Assembly (NCBI GenBank): GCA_963070105.1
Contig: OY718803.1
Span: 7,421,823 to 7,485,822 of the forward strand
DNA length: 64,000 bases
DNA from: Litomosoides sigmodontis
Taxonomy: Eukaryota > Nematoda > Chromadorea > Rhabditida > Onchocercidae
Reading direction: 5' to 3'
This document shows positions 35,410 to 46,610 of this stretch, piece by piece. Each line of letters opens with the position of its first letter. Within the stretch, counting starts at the first letter, position 1. The position numbers and the translations under genes were made by a program. The notes under the pieces were generated by a model that worked only from the letters and a program-made list of their open reading frames with translations, made no database searches and was not told where the DNA came from.

Positions 35410-38400
35410 TTATGACCATTCGAAATGATGAGCATAAATAAGACCCATTAGAGCGAAAGCTGCATTAATACTAAGTGACGCAACAATTAAGATGGACCAC
35501 AATCCTCGGTGAACGGTAGCATTTAGCAGCGCCCGTAATGAACCTGTAGGGATAGTAGACAACATCTGCGAATCAATGGCATCGTTACTTACTCCTGTCC
35601 ATGAGATACCACCTAAACTCAAAAATTTTGATTTTAAATTCAAAAAGAATAATATCCGAAAAAGAATTTATACTTGTCCTCTCATGTCTTACATCCTTCG
35701 TATTTACGAAACAGCAAAAAATTTCACTCAACATTCAAATTAATAATTCCTAATGTTTGCTAAAAAAACTCACATGTTGTTTTCAATATTAGAGCATAAA
35801 GCACTGGTAGAAGAGGTGGCACAAAATAGTGCAATGCAGCAACGTTGAAAAAATAGAAATAACGCTGTATCTAAAAGACAGAAATAATCTTTTTTCATCA
35901 GAATAATCGAAATACTTGAAATATCAAAGGAAATGAAAGTATAAAGTTTATAATTTTCTAGAAGAATTCAGCTCCTCCATCTCGTCTATGAGCGGCTCAC
36001 TCCGCCAAACTTAGCAGTTAGCAAACACAACTTTTGCAGAACTGATGTTTTGTTCACCTTCATTTGCAGAACTGATGTTTTGATCCATCCACTTTCACGG
36101 TGAATTTTAGAAAGCGTGATTAGGGACTGATCAAGAAATGATTGTAAATGAGGCCTGTAGAAGAAAAGGCGTAACAGTGCAGTCAGAATAACGATGTATA
36201 TACGCATTATGTCCATCTGAGACTCACTTAACCTAAAAATATTACAAGCCCAAATGAAAACGCCAAGGTATGTTACAAAACTGTATATGTTACAAATTTT
36301 TGTAATATTTCACACTTTATAAACAAATAAATTAAAAAAAGCAACAAGAAATCAGCTGACATAACTAAGGAAATTTCTTTTATAAATATCCGAATCAAAC
36401 GAGCGCAATCAAAAAGTGCTAGGCGTTAATAATAAAACAAATCCATACTACAAAAAAATCCCTGCACTTTGAAAAATTCTCTTGAGAAACATTTTAAATA
36501 AATATAACTCACAGTCGTCTAGGTCCATAAACCAAGTATTTTTTTGCAGGATGGGTGTATAGAAATAATGCCAAAAACTGCGACATAAAAGTAAAATGAT
36601 ATAACATTCTGAAATAATCTTCCATAAAGCACGTATAATTTAAAAAAATATAAATTGTTTTAAAAAAAGTGTAATGTGCTCATCAAAATCCACTTGTCAC
36701 TTTATTTACAACCAAAATTGGATGCTGAAAATAATGATCGGACATCATAGATGAAATTCATTACAAATATACCTGATAATATCAAATCAAAATTTTCAAA
36801 AAATTCAGCAACATAGTTGCGAAAACTTTACTGTATACAAAACTAAAAACGTTTTCATGTAATGTTTGGGAAGTTTACCTATGAAGCGGTCGTTCGGCAC
36901 CTTTAAGAACGTCGGAGTACATACGAGCATACCTAAAACCAGGAAAAACAAGCAGAGCAGCGAAAAACGCCAACATGAAAGCCAAAGAGATAAAGAAGAG
37001 AAGCGGCGAATGTTGGGACATATAATCTGGAACTTGACTTTCTGCCATAAACTTTGCTGTTGCATTTTTCAGCGACTCAAATGCTGGAATCAAGAACATA
37101 AAAACCAAATTACTGGAATTGAAAATAGCTTCCACAGAAATTATTCGTTTCATCTTGTTTAAGGAATCCTTTGATCTTTTCATAAAAAAAAACTTTATTA
37201 CCTTCATTTAAGGGCGTATCAAAGAGACGTTCCGCAAACATAATTAACATTAATGAGAACAAGAAAAACAAAGAAGCTATCGAAATAACCAAATTTCTTT
37301 CGCCAATAGCAACATTACTCGTAAAATACGTGGCTGCTATGAGAGTCAGTGCCTGTAAATTCACTAAATAAAATATTTCCGAGAACAACATTTTATAACG
37401 ATTAATAACTTTTGCTGGATGGTTTCTCTACATTCAGTATTACTACAGCTTGAAAGCTCGTTTTTCCTAACACAATAAACCCAATTAGGAAGTTTATTAG
37501 CTTTTGAAATAATTCAATAATTCTTCCATCATTTTACAATTCATAACAGTTCACAAATGAAAGCAAAATCGTCCATACCTGAAGTAGGAAGAATATCGAC
37601 AGGAGTAACCACATAATGGAAATATTGAAATCTGTATTTCTTGGGAATATAAAACATATGAATTCACTTGCGACGTAGGATACCTGCAGATTTACAGAAA
37701 TACTTTTGCACACTGAAGAACATGACACAATCATATTAGTAGTAAGGGAATTTTCAGGTTTTTTTAATATCGCACTCTATATAAAACTTATGTCAGAGCA
37801 ACTCCATTCATATTTTCCCTAATTTCTATATATAAGCTAGAAAGATTTATCCCTACTTGATTATAGTTGTCAATAACAAAGTTTGATTTTTTGCTTTTAA
37901 TAATTTTGTGTCATTATTAATACAAAATCAAAAATAACAAAGTTTATGCGTCTATTTATAGTGATACGCAAGAATAGTTCTATCAAAGTAAAACTGACTG
38001 ACACAATGAAATGGAATTTACTTCGGGAAACATGCCATTTCCTATTTCCTTTGTGTCCATCGTTCCTGCTTTCTAATCCCTTCGTACATCTGTCAAGTAT
38101 AGCATGGGAAAGACAAATTAAAGGCAAAATATTTTAACTTCAACTTACCAAAGTAAAACCAAGAAATTCTGCAGACCACATAAATGTTTCATAAAACTGC
38201 AAACGCTGCAAATCAGCGATATTAACGGGAATTGCCATCAAATTCAATTCCATCTTTTTTGATACCAATGCATCAGCGTCTTCATCTCTGCAAAAACAAA
38301 AAAAGTCAAAAAGTTATCCCTGAGATTAGATTAGACCAAATAACAAATTAAAAAAAAAACTATTTTGTTATCAAAGGAATAAGTATTGCCGTGGATGCTT

Positions 38401-39191
38401 GCGTTTTCGATTTTTTACTGAACGTATTGCATGGGATTGTGATGCTTGTTTTAGAATGGCATTTGATGGCGGCAAATATCGCCGCAACCTAAAAAATTGA
38501 AATCTTTTGAAATATCATCAAATGATGAAGTATAGAGAGGCAAAGAGAAAGTGCAAAATAAAACGCAACGATCAGGAAAAGAGGATTAATCCAAAATTCA
38601 CAGCAGCTGAATTAAAACATCTCTAAAACTTCCAGTGAAAGAATGTATAGGATGTATTCTGGGGGAATTATTAGTTGCAGTGTCTTGAAAAAAGTCACTA
38701 GAAGTCATGTGACTTGCGGAAGTGAACTAAAAATTGAATACCACCAAATTCTACTTAATCGAGGGCTTTAAAGAGAACATAAAAGAAAAATTTATTATCT
38801 ACCACTCAAAATATTAAGAACTAACCGGTTACACAGGATAATCTCCACCAACAAAAACCTCTTGCGAATTTTGGTTAGGAAGAAAAAGATAAATAACGAA
38901 GCAATTATATGGTGACCCAATAAAGCCTGAAATATTTAAAACCTTATGAATTTTGTAAAATTTTGTAAATTTCATGAAATGTAATACTTTCGTAATATTT
39001 TCCACTACTGCAACAAAATGGATTTAAGATAGAGGATGGATTCGACACAATGCTATCCATTAAAAACTTCCAAATTTAGACTTTTTTTCGGAAATTCATG
39101 TCCCTCACTTGTAAACCGCAAAACAATAATAATGGTTAAGGATTTAACAGTTTATTGTCAGAAAAAGAAATTGATATCACAACAATACCAT
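35410..39191 (-). CDS. TMEM161 family multi-pass membrane protein
   Basis: TMEM161A/B are conserved animal polytopic membrane proteins linked genetically to neuronal and cardiac excitability; the molecular activity is not established. Minus-strand exons: 38926-38826, 38488-38390, 38287-38149, 37683-37579, 37352-37202, 37128-36879, 36608-36513, 36232-36058, 35870-35774 and 35612-35410. These give 471 residues, against 487 for human TMEM161B. The initiator is missing from the first of these, and the required phase-0 ATG is available as a three-base exon at 39191-39189 followed by GTATTG. Similar regions are [23 protein letters not shown], a chain of helices ([47 protein letters not shown] then [11 protein letters not shown]), [19 protein letters not shown] then YRPHLQSFL, and the tail [18 protein letters not shown]. 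The donor after exon 38488-38390 is GC rather than GT. The exon starting 37128 is the least certain. Confidence 0.88.
36033..36082. repeat. 20-bp direct duplication spanning a splice donor
   Basis: TTTGCAGAACTGATGTTTTG occurs at 36033-36052 and 36063-36082 (30-bp period). On the minus strand one copy ends in the exon, six bases before the donor, and the other lies in the start of the intron, so the end of the exon is echoed just inside the intron. Confidence 0.9.
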
Positions 39192-40669
39192 TTAATTTGT
39201 TTTGTCCAATCCCCGGGATTGTCAATTTTTACAGCTAAGACGATTTGAAAATATCTGAGGAGTCGAGTATCTCGAGAGAAATCTTATCCATTTCCCAGAC
39301 ATCAAGTTCATAATTCCTGTAAGAGCAAAATATCAAAAGGTCCGCAAAAGTTAAGAACAAACAAAACTAGCCAGTCCTCTACAAGTACCAAATATCAAAG
39401 GAAGATAGCGTGACATGCGTAGAATCTAAGGCGTCATTTTTAGTGAGAAAAGGCCTCACGTGGCGATGATGGAAGGAAAAAACCGTTCGAGTTGTCACGG
39501 TGAGCCTCACTGTTCCTCTCCCTCTCCCTCTCTGACAGCAATACAAGAGAGGAAGGGAAGTAGGTGGCAGGGAAATAGACAGCATTAGACGAGCAGACAA
39601 GAGGAGAGTCTAGGTCGGTCATGGATATTATTAAGAGAAACACGTATCCGTTGTACATGCATAACTTTTTTTTTGTTCCTTGGCGACCGCTGCGTTCGGA
39701 GACGTTCCGTTGCGATTTCATTGTTCTCAACATGTGCGTTTGCTTTGTGTGCTCTTACGCTTGAAGCGGTGAACGTCACGTGATGAACGCTCGAAAATGT
39801 TCACATTTTCAATTGCCCACAGTTTTTCAGTATCAAAAAAAATCTGTGGAAACGAATTAGAACGTTTGATGGTCAACAGGAGCAATTTATTGCTATCAGG
39901 TGATGTTAGCCGAACTAAGGCTAAAGAAAGAACGAGTACATGAAGAAGCGAAGTACGTCTCTCTCTCTCTCTCTTTGCCCGTTTCTCTTTCTCATTCTAC
40001 ATTTCACACCTGTCATTTCACTCCTTCCTCGTACTTCTGTCACCAATGCTGAAGGAAGGAAAAAAGAAAAAAACCTACCACTTCACTGGGGTCGTTTCTT
40101 GAAAAATACATTCGCTTCACAGAAGCGTTGATAGGCGGCATCTTTTAATGGTCTCTTTACATATCAGCGACATTCACTTCAGCGAATGATTGTCAATGAT
40201 GAAATTACATTAACAGTTAGCCTTTAATTTAATTTCATTTAAAAAGTATGGGCGATTGCTGCTTTGTCGTCAAAATTTCTTCAGAATTTCCTCATATTGC
40301 TGCATAGCGTTCAATTCATCTCATCTAATTGGCGATAATGCTGTGTTATCCATCATCCTTCATCGCCTTGCGTGTGAAGACCTGGCGGGTTTGGCCAGAA
40401 TGACCCGGGCGGTTAAGGGATAAAGCCTGAATCAGCGCAGTGGTAGATAAGAGTGATGAGAGTGTATTAGCTGGCATGAAGTTGCGTTGCACACTAATTT
40501 TAGGAAAAAGAACATGTCAAATTGTAGATGAAAATGGCGACAGGTGTGGTAGGGATTTTCCTCTTCAGGTATGAATATCAATTTTTTTCGTCTTCCATAG
40601 ATTTTTGAAATCTGTTGGGAATGTTCTTCCAGGAAATTATTTGCCGATTGGAAACCTACAGTGAGCAAA
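39192..40669. other. Divergent promoter region between TMEM161 and ATG4
   Basis: No gene is supported. The region contains pyrimidine-rich tracts, including (TC)n at about 39957-39974 and CTCTCCCTCTCC-type sequence at about 39510-39535. Several overlapping minus-strand frames at 39379-39779 translate these low-complexity tracts and look spurious. Confidence 0.45.
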
Positions 40670-43600
40670 ATGTTGGAGACTTATCTCACGCTAGATCCTG
40701 GCTTTTCAGATGCTCAAAACTACGCTTTGTTTGATTCAAACCTTCCAATTTATCTTTTGGGCGAAAAATTTATGCCAAAAGGAGGTTAGCGAACTCCTTA
40801 CTTAAATCAACCTAAATGTTTTATATTACAAGATCACTTCTGTTCCATGTGGTTCTAAAAGCATTTTTGAGAAAACAACAAAGGAAAGCTGTCAATAAGT
40901 GGAGACCTTTTTCTCAAAAAACTTCCTAAATCCACTCATTTCTTGTTGTTGTATAGTATCAGTGTTATTGAAATAAGTAAATTCTGCCCACTGTTTTGTG
41001 CTACCAGCGCACTCCTTTTCTCCCGCTATATGTATTTACTTTTTTTGTTTATTTTCTAATTCTAGATATGGGACGCATCAAAAAATTTATGTCATCATTG
41101 TTGTGGTTTACATATCGTAAAAATTTTCAACCCATTGGTAAGTTATTATTCACGTATGATGACGTAGGATTTTATTAAAAACTGAATAAAGTGAGAAACA
41201 TTCCAATGATCACGCACATTAACATCGAATTTATGATGAATCTGATAAATTCACGCTCTCTATTTTTATCCACATGGCATCATCAATCATTTGCTCCATT
41301 TTTTTGCTTGACTTTGATCGTTGTTTGTTTATTTTAATTAGTTTTCATTTTAATTTTTAATGAACTTATCCCTATTATAGGTGGTACTGGGCCAACGACT
41401 GATCAAGGTTGGGGATGTATGCTGCGATGTGGGCAAATGTTGTTGGCTCGGGCTTTAGTAATGCGACATCTGGGTCGTAATTGGCTTTGGGACCAAGATA
41501 TTCAGCTAGCAGAATATAAGCGCATCCTGCGTATGTTTCAGGATAAAAAAAACTGCCTTTTCTCAATACATCAGATAGGTAAAATGGGCAATTTTTTTAT
41601 TATTTTGATTACTACCTTTGACTGTTCATTTGTTTATTCCTGTAGCTTACAAAATGATTATTGAGTTCAGGAGTTAAGTTGAAATTCGACAATAATCGAA
41701 CACAAAATTTTTACCAAGTTTCCTTCTACAAGTTATGAGTTACTATGAAAGTGATTTTGAAATCAGTCCGTATAAAATTTAAGCTGGAATTTGAATTGAT
41801 TTGATACAAAACCAGTATTACGATATTATGAAATGCATGAACTGTTCCGAGTTTGGTATGCTCTCATGATTTAAAGAACATTGTAAATATTTAAAACTAG
41901 AATTTGATTTTCATCAATTCTGGACATTTTGAGATCATATTATACCATTTGCAGCACATATGGGAGTATCCGAAGGCAAAGAAATTGGCGAATGGTTTGG
42001 TCCAAATACGGCAGCTCAAGTTCTAAAAAAGTTGGTTATATACGACCAGTGGTCGCGCCTAGCAGTGCATGTAGCTCTTGATAATGTTCTTATAACAAGT
42101 GATATACGCACTATGGCTTTTACCAGACCCCCTCATCGAAAATCCGGGTAGTTTTAACTTTCAACTAGCATTATGGCACTTTTTTAAAATTTTCATTGCA
42201 TTAGATTTTTAAAGCTTACATTGCATTTGTGGCTCATAACAAAGAGTAATGTAAATGAAACGTTGAACTTTCTCGGTTTAAGAACTGTTATTCCACTCAT
42301 TGTAGCATCGTTTACCAAAAACATTGATTTATTATAGATCTCGGCATGAAACTGGTAGTGATTATAACGATAATCTCGATGCTATTGATCCTGCTGGTAA
42401 ACGTTTATTTGACATCGATGTTTAAAAAACCTTTAATAATTATTTGAAGCTGCAGCTTTGGTAGGATAACTATAATTATTAATGACTCAATGAGAGAAAC
42501 CTTACAGAAGCGGAAATACCACCGGAATCAACTCGATCTCCAACACGAAGTGAAACTTCTTCTATAAGCAGTTGTGGCGGTGTTAGCGAAGAGTGGCGAC
42601 CGTTGCTGATTATCATTCCACTTAGACTTGGCTTGAATACAATCAACCGGTGTTACTTTCCTGCTATTCAGGTTTCGTTCTTATGTTCATTCGATTTAAT
42701 TTTCGGAAGTGTAAGAAATCTTCTAATCAAATGGCGAGTAGACACTTTTTAGCACCATTTTATGTTTATTGGTAAATTCTCCCATTCACAGAATTTCTTT
42801 AAGAAAAAGATTATTATAGGATGAAATTAAGATATTCAGCTATTAGAGAAACACACGATTTAAGATTTGAATTATTAGAACTTGTAGCCATCCCAGTTTT
42901 ATGCCTAAAGCGTGTACTAAATCAGGACTAATTGAAATAGTGAAAGAGAGAAGAGAAAATATAAAGGCATGTTGAATCGCTTTAGTATTTTCATGGTTTT
43001 TCAGGCATTTTTTCAATTACCGCAGTGTGTTGGCATCATTGGCGGTCGACCCAATCATGCGCTTTACTTCTGCGGTATTGCGGATAATAATGTATGTCAT
43101 GATCATTGAGAAATACAGTTATTTGGGAATCAGTGGGTGTTGTGCTGCATAAAACAGTTACTAAAACATTTATGAAAATGTATAGCAGTTTTCATTCTTG
43201 AAAATTCCAAAAATTTTTGATACCTCTCTGAGAATGGTTTCCTTTTTTAGTTACTTTATCTGGACCCTCATTTCTGTCAGGATTTCGTGGATTTAGATGA
43301 AACCATGACAACAAGGGATCAACGTGATGGTTACGTCGAGGTAAAACGTCTACAATGTTCAAGTTATTTTAATACTTAATTGTACACTTTTCCTGACTCC
43401 TTACGATATCATTTTATTGTTCTTTTACTGTTTTGTTCATTTTTCCTCCTTATTTAATAAATTCCCATGCAGATCAAAAATGACGGCTTCAATGACAGCT
43501 CTTACCACTGTCCTTTCATTCTGAGTACGAAAATCGATAAGGTGGATCCATCACTGGCACTTGGTTTTGTCTGTCATACCGAAGACGATTACAATGAGCT

Positions 43601-44218
43601 AGCAGAGCGACTGCGGATGGTACTGTTTCTGCTTTAAGTGGAACACAGACAGATCATTCTCATGACATTTTCTAGGGTTCCTTTGAGATTCGGCATTCTC
43701 TTTATCACTTTTGCAGGGGCTTTTTATATTTCAGCATTTATTACCGGCTTCAACACCACCTTTGTTCGAAATGCTAGAAACAAGGCCAAAAAATTTTCCG
43801 CCTTTTGTGCCGTATGTTGGGGAAACCACAAAACTACGAGGTTAATTGTTTAAATCAGCTACTTAGTTAAAGTAAGTTGGTAAAGGGTGATATGAAATTC
43901 GAATCGTTCAAGTTATGATCAGTTCCATACAAACATGAGATGTGCGAGGAAATCTGTTGCCAAATATGGAAGTGCAAATCCGAACAAAACATTAGCTCAA
44001 CCTCCATCATATTCGTGTAGTTTTCATATGCAACAAGCAGTGATGTATTTCTGTGTACTAAAGGTTATTCCGTAGTCAAATAGTGTGCAGAATAAATTCC
44101 GGGACAGTGGGAATGGAGCCAATTTTTGTTAAACCTATCTCTATAAGTCTGTTTTTCAGACTACGCTGATCTCGGTGAAGTGAACGATAGCTACGATGAA
44201 TTTGAACTTCTTGAATAG
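40670..44218 (+). CDS. ATG4 cysteine protease (autophagy)
   Basis: ATG4 cleaves the C-terminus of Atg8/LC3 proteins to expose glycine for lipidation and later delipidates them. Eleven exons: 40670-40784, 41066-41137, 41381-41578, 41955-42147, 42338-42396, 42508-42671, 43005-43091, 43251-43340, 43473-43619, 43717-43840 and 44160-44218. All phases agree and the product is 435 residues. Family blocks are LLWFTYRKNF, GGTGPTTDQGWGCMLRCGQM with the catalytic Cys, ALVMRHLGRNW, FSIHQI, GEWFGPNTAAQVLKKL, RPLLIIIPLRLGLNTIN, VGIIGGRPNHALYFCGI, and LLYLDPHFCQ with the catalytic Asp and His. LALGFVCHTEDDYNELAERL follows. The extreme C-terminus DEFELLE has the acidic-flanked aromatic-x-x-aliphatic pattern of an LC3-interacting motif, as in human ATG4B. 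It cannot be assigned to the ATG4A/B or ATG4C/D type with certainty, but the length fits A/B. Confidence 0.96.
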
Positions 44219-46610
44219 AAAGAGATGAACTTTGTCATCTGCTCGCAATTTCTTTATTATCATTACTTGTATATTTTGTTCCTAGTACGAGAAGAATCGA
44301 TTTTGAGAGGAATTTCCGAAATCTTTGCTGGGAGTCTATATTCAACATTATGCTTCCTGTGTTGACAGCGACTTTGTTCTTCCGTTTCAGTCGTATTTAT
44401 CTTGTGCTTCCTCTCATTCTTGCTTTCAGTTTATGCACAACTTGTAAATTTATATTTTTGTGGATAATTTGCCAGTCTTCTATTGTTTTGCTTTTTATGG
44501 TAGCTTGAAAACTTAGCGACTGATGCATATATAGGAGGGGATAATCGTTAATCATAGAGGTTGGATAGAATGTATGATAACATAAAGTCCAGGAATAGCT
44601 TAATTTTCGGGAGAATTCAGGTCGCCATTGATATTTTTTCCAAATTTCCAACTTCAGAGTCTTAAATTTCCGTAGACATTTAACTAACCTTATCTACTAA
44701 AGCTGGTGCAGTAAGTACTGTCAAGATATGGTCCACCTGAAGCCCATTACAGTCGCATTTGATAAAATTGGACAGTTAAGCTGATCAATTTCTTCGCCAT
44801 AATCAAATGTAATCTTGTAGATTCCAGATAGGAAGTTAATAATTTAGCTATAGTTTTTCCTGATTTAGTGTGAGCTCCATTTGAGAATTTATTTGCTAAA
44901 GTCATCGGTGTCTGCATCACTTCTGTGTATTTTCCTTGTTAAATAATATGTATTTACAAACAATTTTCTGCGCTTCAAATGGTTTTTGTTTACAAAATGA
45001 ACTATCTGACCTTGCTATTCAAACGTGTTTCAAGTGCTATGGGTTTAGACACCACAGCTGAGATATGAAGTTAAGGTGTAACCTTTTATGAGAGATGTGC
45101 CATGCGGACATCGTTCAGTAGTCAACGTAAGGCTCATAATACTCAGCACTAACTCATCGGCCACGCATTCTCGTGTTAGTCTGATATTCTTATTTCGGAA
45201 TACAAAGAATGCTCTATTTCAAGATGTCTTAGACAGATTCTCGCTTTGGTCCCAGAAATTCCAGAAATGTTGCCAGAGATGCAACAAACCTTGTGTCGAG
45301 CCATTACATGCAACACACCAGCCGTCACGTGGTCGAGGACCACTGTAATTGCGTTGGGTGCAAGTTGCGCATGCAACTGTGCTACGTTGCCATCAGCAGT
45401 GCGTCAGGGTGTGTCTCACAGTTGTTTTTAGAAGTCTTACTTCCACGTTTACCGTGGATGAAGTGTTTTCTCCCGAATCCAAGCCTTCTGTAAATGTTCT
45501 ATTTATCACGAATTCTAGCAGCTCAGAAGTATTGTGCATTTTTCGCTTCTTCAGCGGTTCCGAATTGATCCCTCGTTAGCTTTTCAAATTCCTTAAAAGC
45601 TTTAGTAATGAAATATCCGCTCCAACATTAACCAAGTAACCAAAGTTTTTCAAGGAGCTTGAAACTTTTCCGAAATATGATTTCTCAAATTAGCAATTCT
45701 GTTAGTATAGCAAGACAAAAGAAATGGAAGTCAAAAAAGGAAGTAAAATTTCTCCATTAAAACGTGATATCTTTAAAGATTGAAGGAGTATTTGTTTGAA
45801 AAAGAATTTTTTTTTGCTTTAGGGTTACTTTGTTTGTTTTTTTGTTCTTTAGGGTTACTTTTGTTTATTTTTGTTTTGTTTTTGTTTCTTTTGTTTTGTT
45901 TTTTTTTCGAATCACTTGAAAATATCAGAAGTTGTGTTGCTAATACATTACGCAAGCATCACTATAAAATTAAAAGCATTGTTTTCGTTTTCAGGTTGTT
46001 AAGGTTACAATCATCGCAAAAACAGCGAAAAGTGACAGCGGTGGCTTAAAAGAGTTCTGCACGTTACAGCGTTGCACCAGATTGCTTCTCTGAATTTCTA
46101 GTTGGAAAATGGTATGCTTATAACGGATTTCGCTTATATTTTCCTTTTAGATCTTCGTCATACATGATTATCAAAAGAGAGAAATCAAGGTAAGAGTAGA
46201 CCAGTAACGACTAAAGACTAACGGTATCGTCTACGACGCAAAATATCACCCATTTACTTAAATTTAGACGCTAGGCAATTGCGACGACTTAACACTTGCC
46301 ATTACTGGCTTCCCCTGAAAGATTTCGAATGAAATGATTTCCCAGAAGAGTGTAGATTATAGTGAGCATATCTGTTGAATTTGATGTCGCCAAAGTCATG
46401 GATAATTCTGTGGTTGTTTTTTTTGCAAATTTTTTTCAATTTTTCTTTTAAATAATCAACCAGAGTCGCTTCACAGAAAAAAGTGATGAATATATTCTTA
46501 GTGCAGCAATTTTGGGAGGAGTTGTCCGATGATCCTCCTGTCGATGATTTTGTGATTCATTTTCTTTCTTCGCAAATGACTGATTAAGGGAGGACATCTG
46601 AGATATAGCT
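44219..46610. other. Large intergenic region, no gene supported
   Basis: This holds the ATG4 3' UTR and the promoter of the next plus-strand gene. A T-rich stretch at about 45805-45910 contains two copies of CTTTAGGGTTACTTT. Short plus-strand frames near 45088-45579 overlap each other in several frames with moderate GC and may be a decayed element, but I see no identifiable domain. Confidence 0.4.

Noticed and set aside
39379..39779. Three overlapping minus-strand frames
   Set aside because: They translate CT-rich low-complexity DNA in different frames and show no splice signals or similarity.
45088..45579. Overlapping plus-strand frames downstream of ATG4
   Set aside because: Three frames overlap, none has recognisable domains, and splice signals do not connect them.
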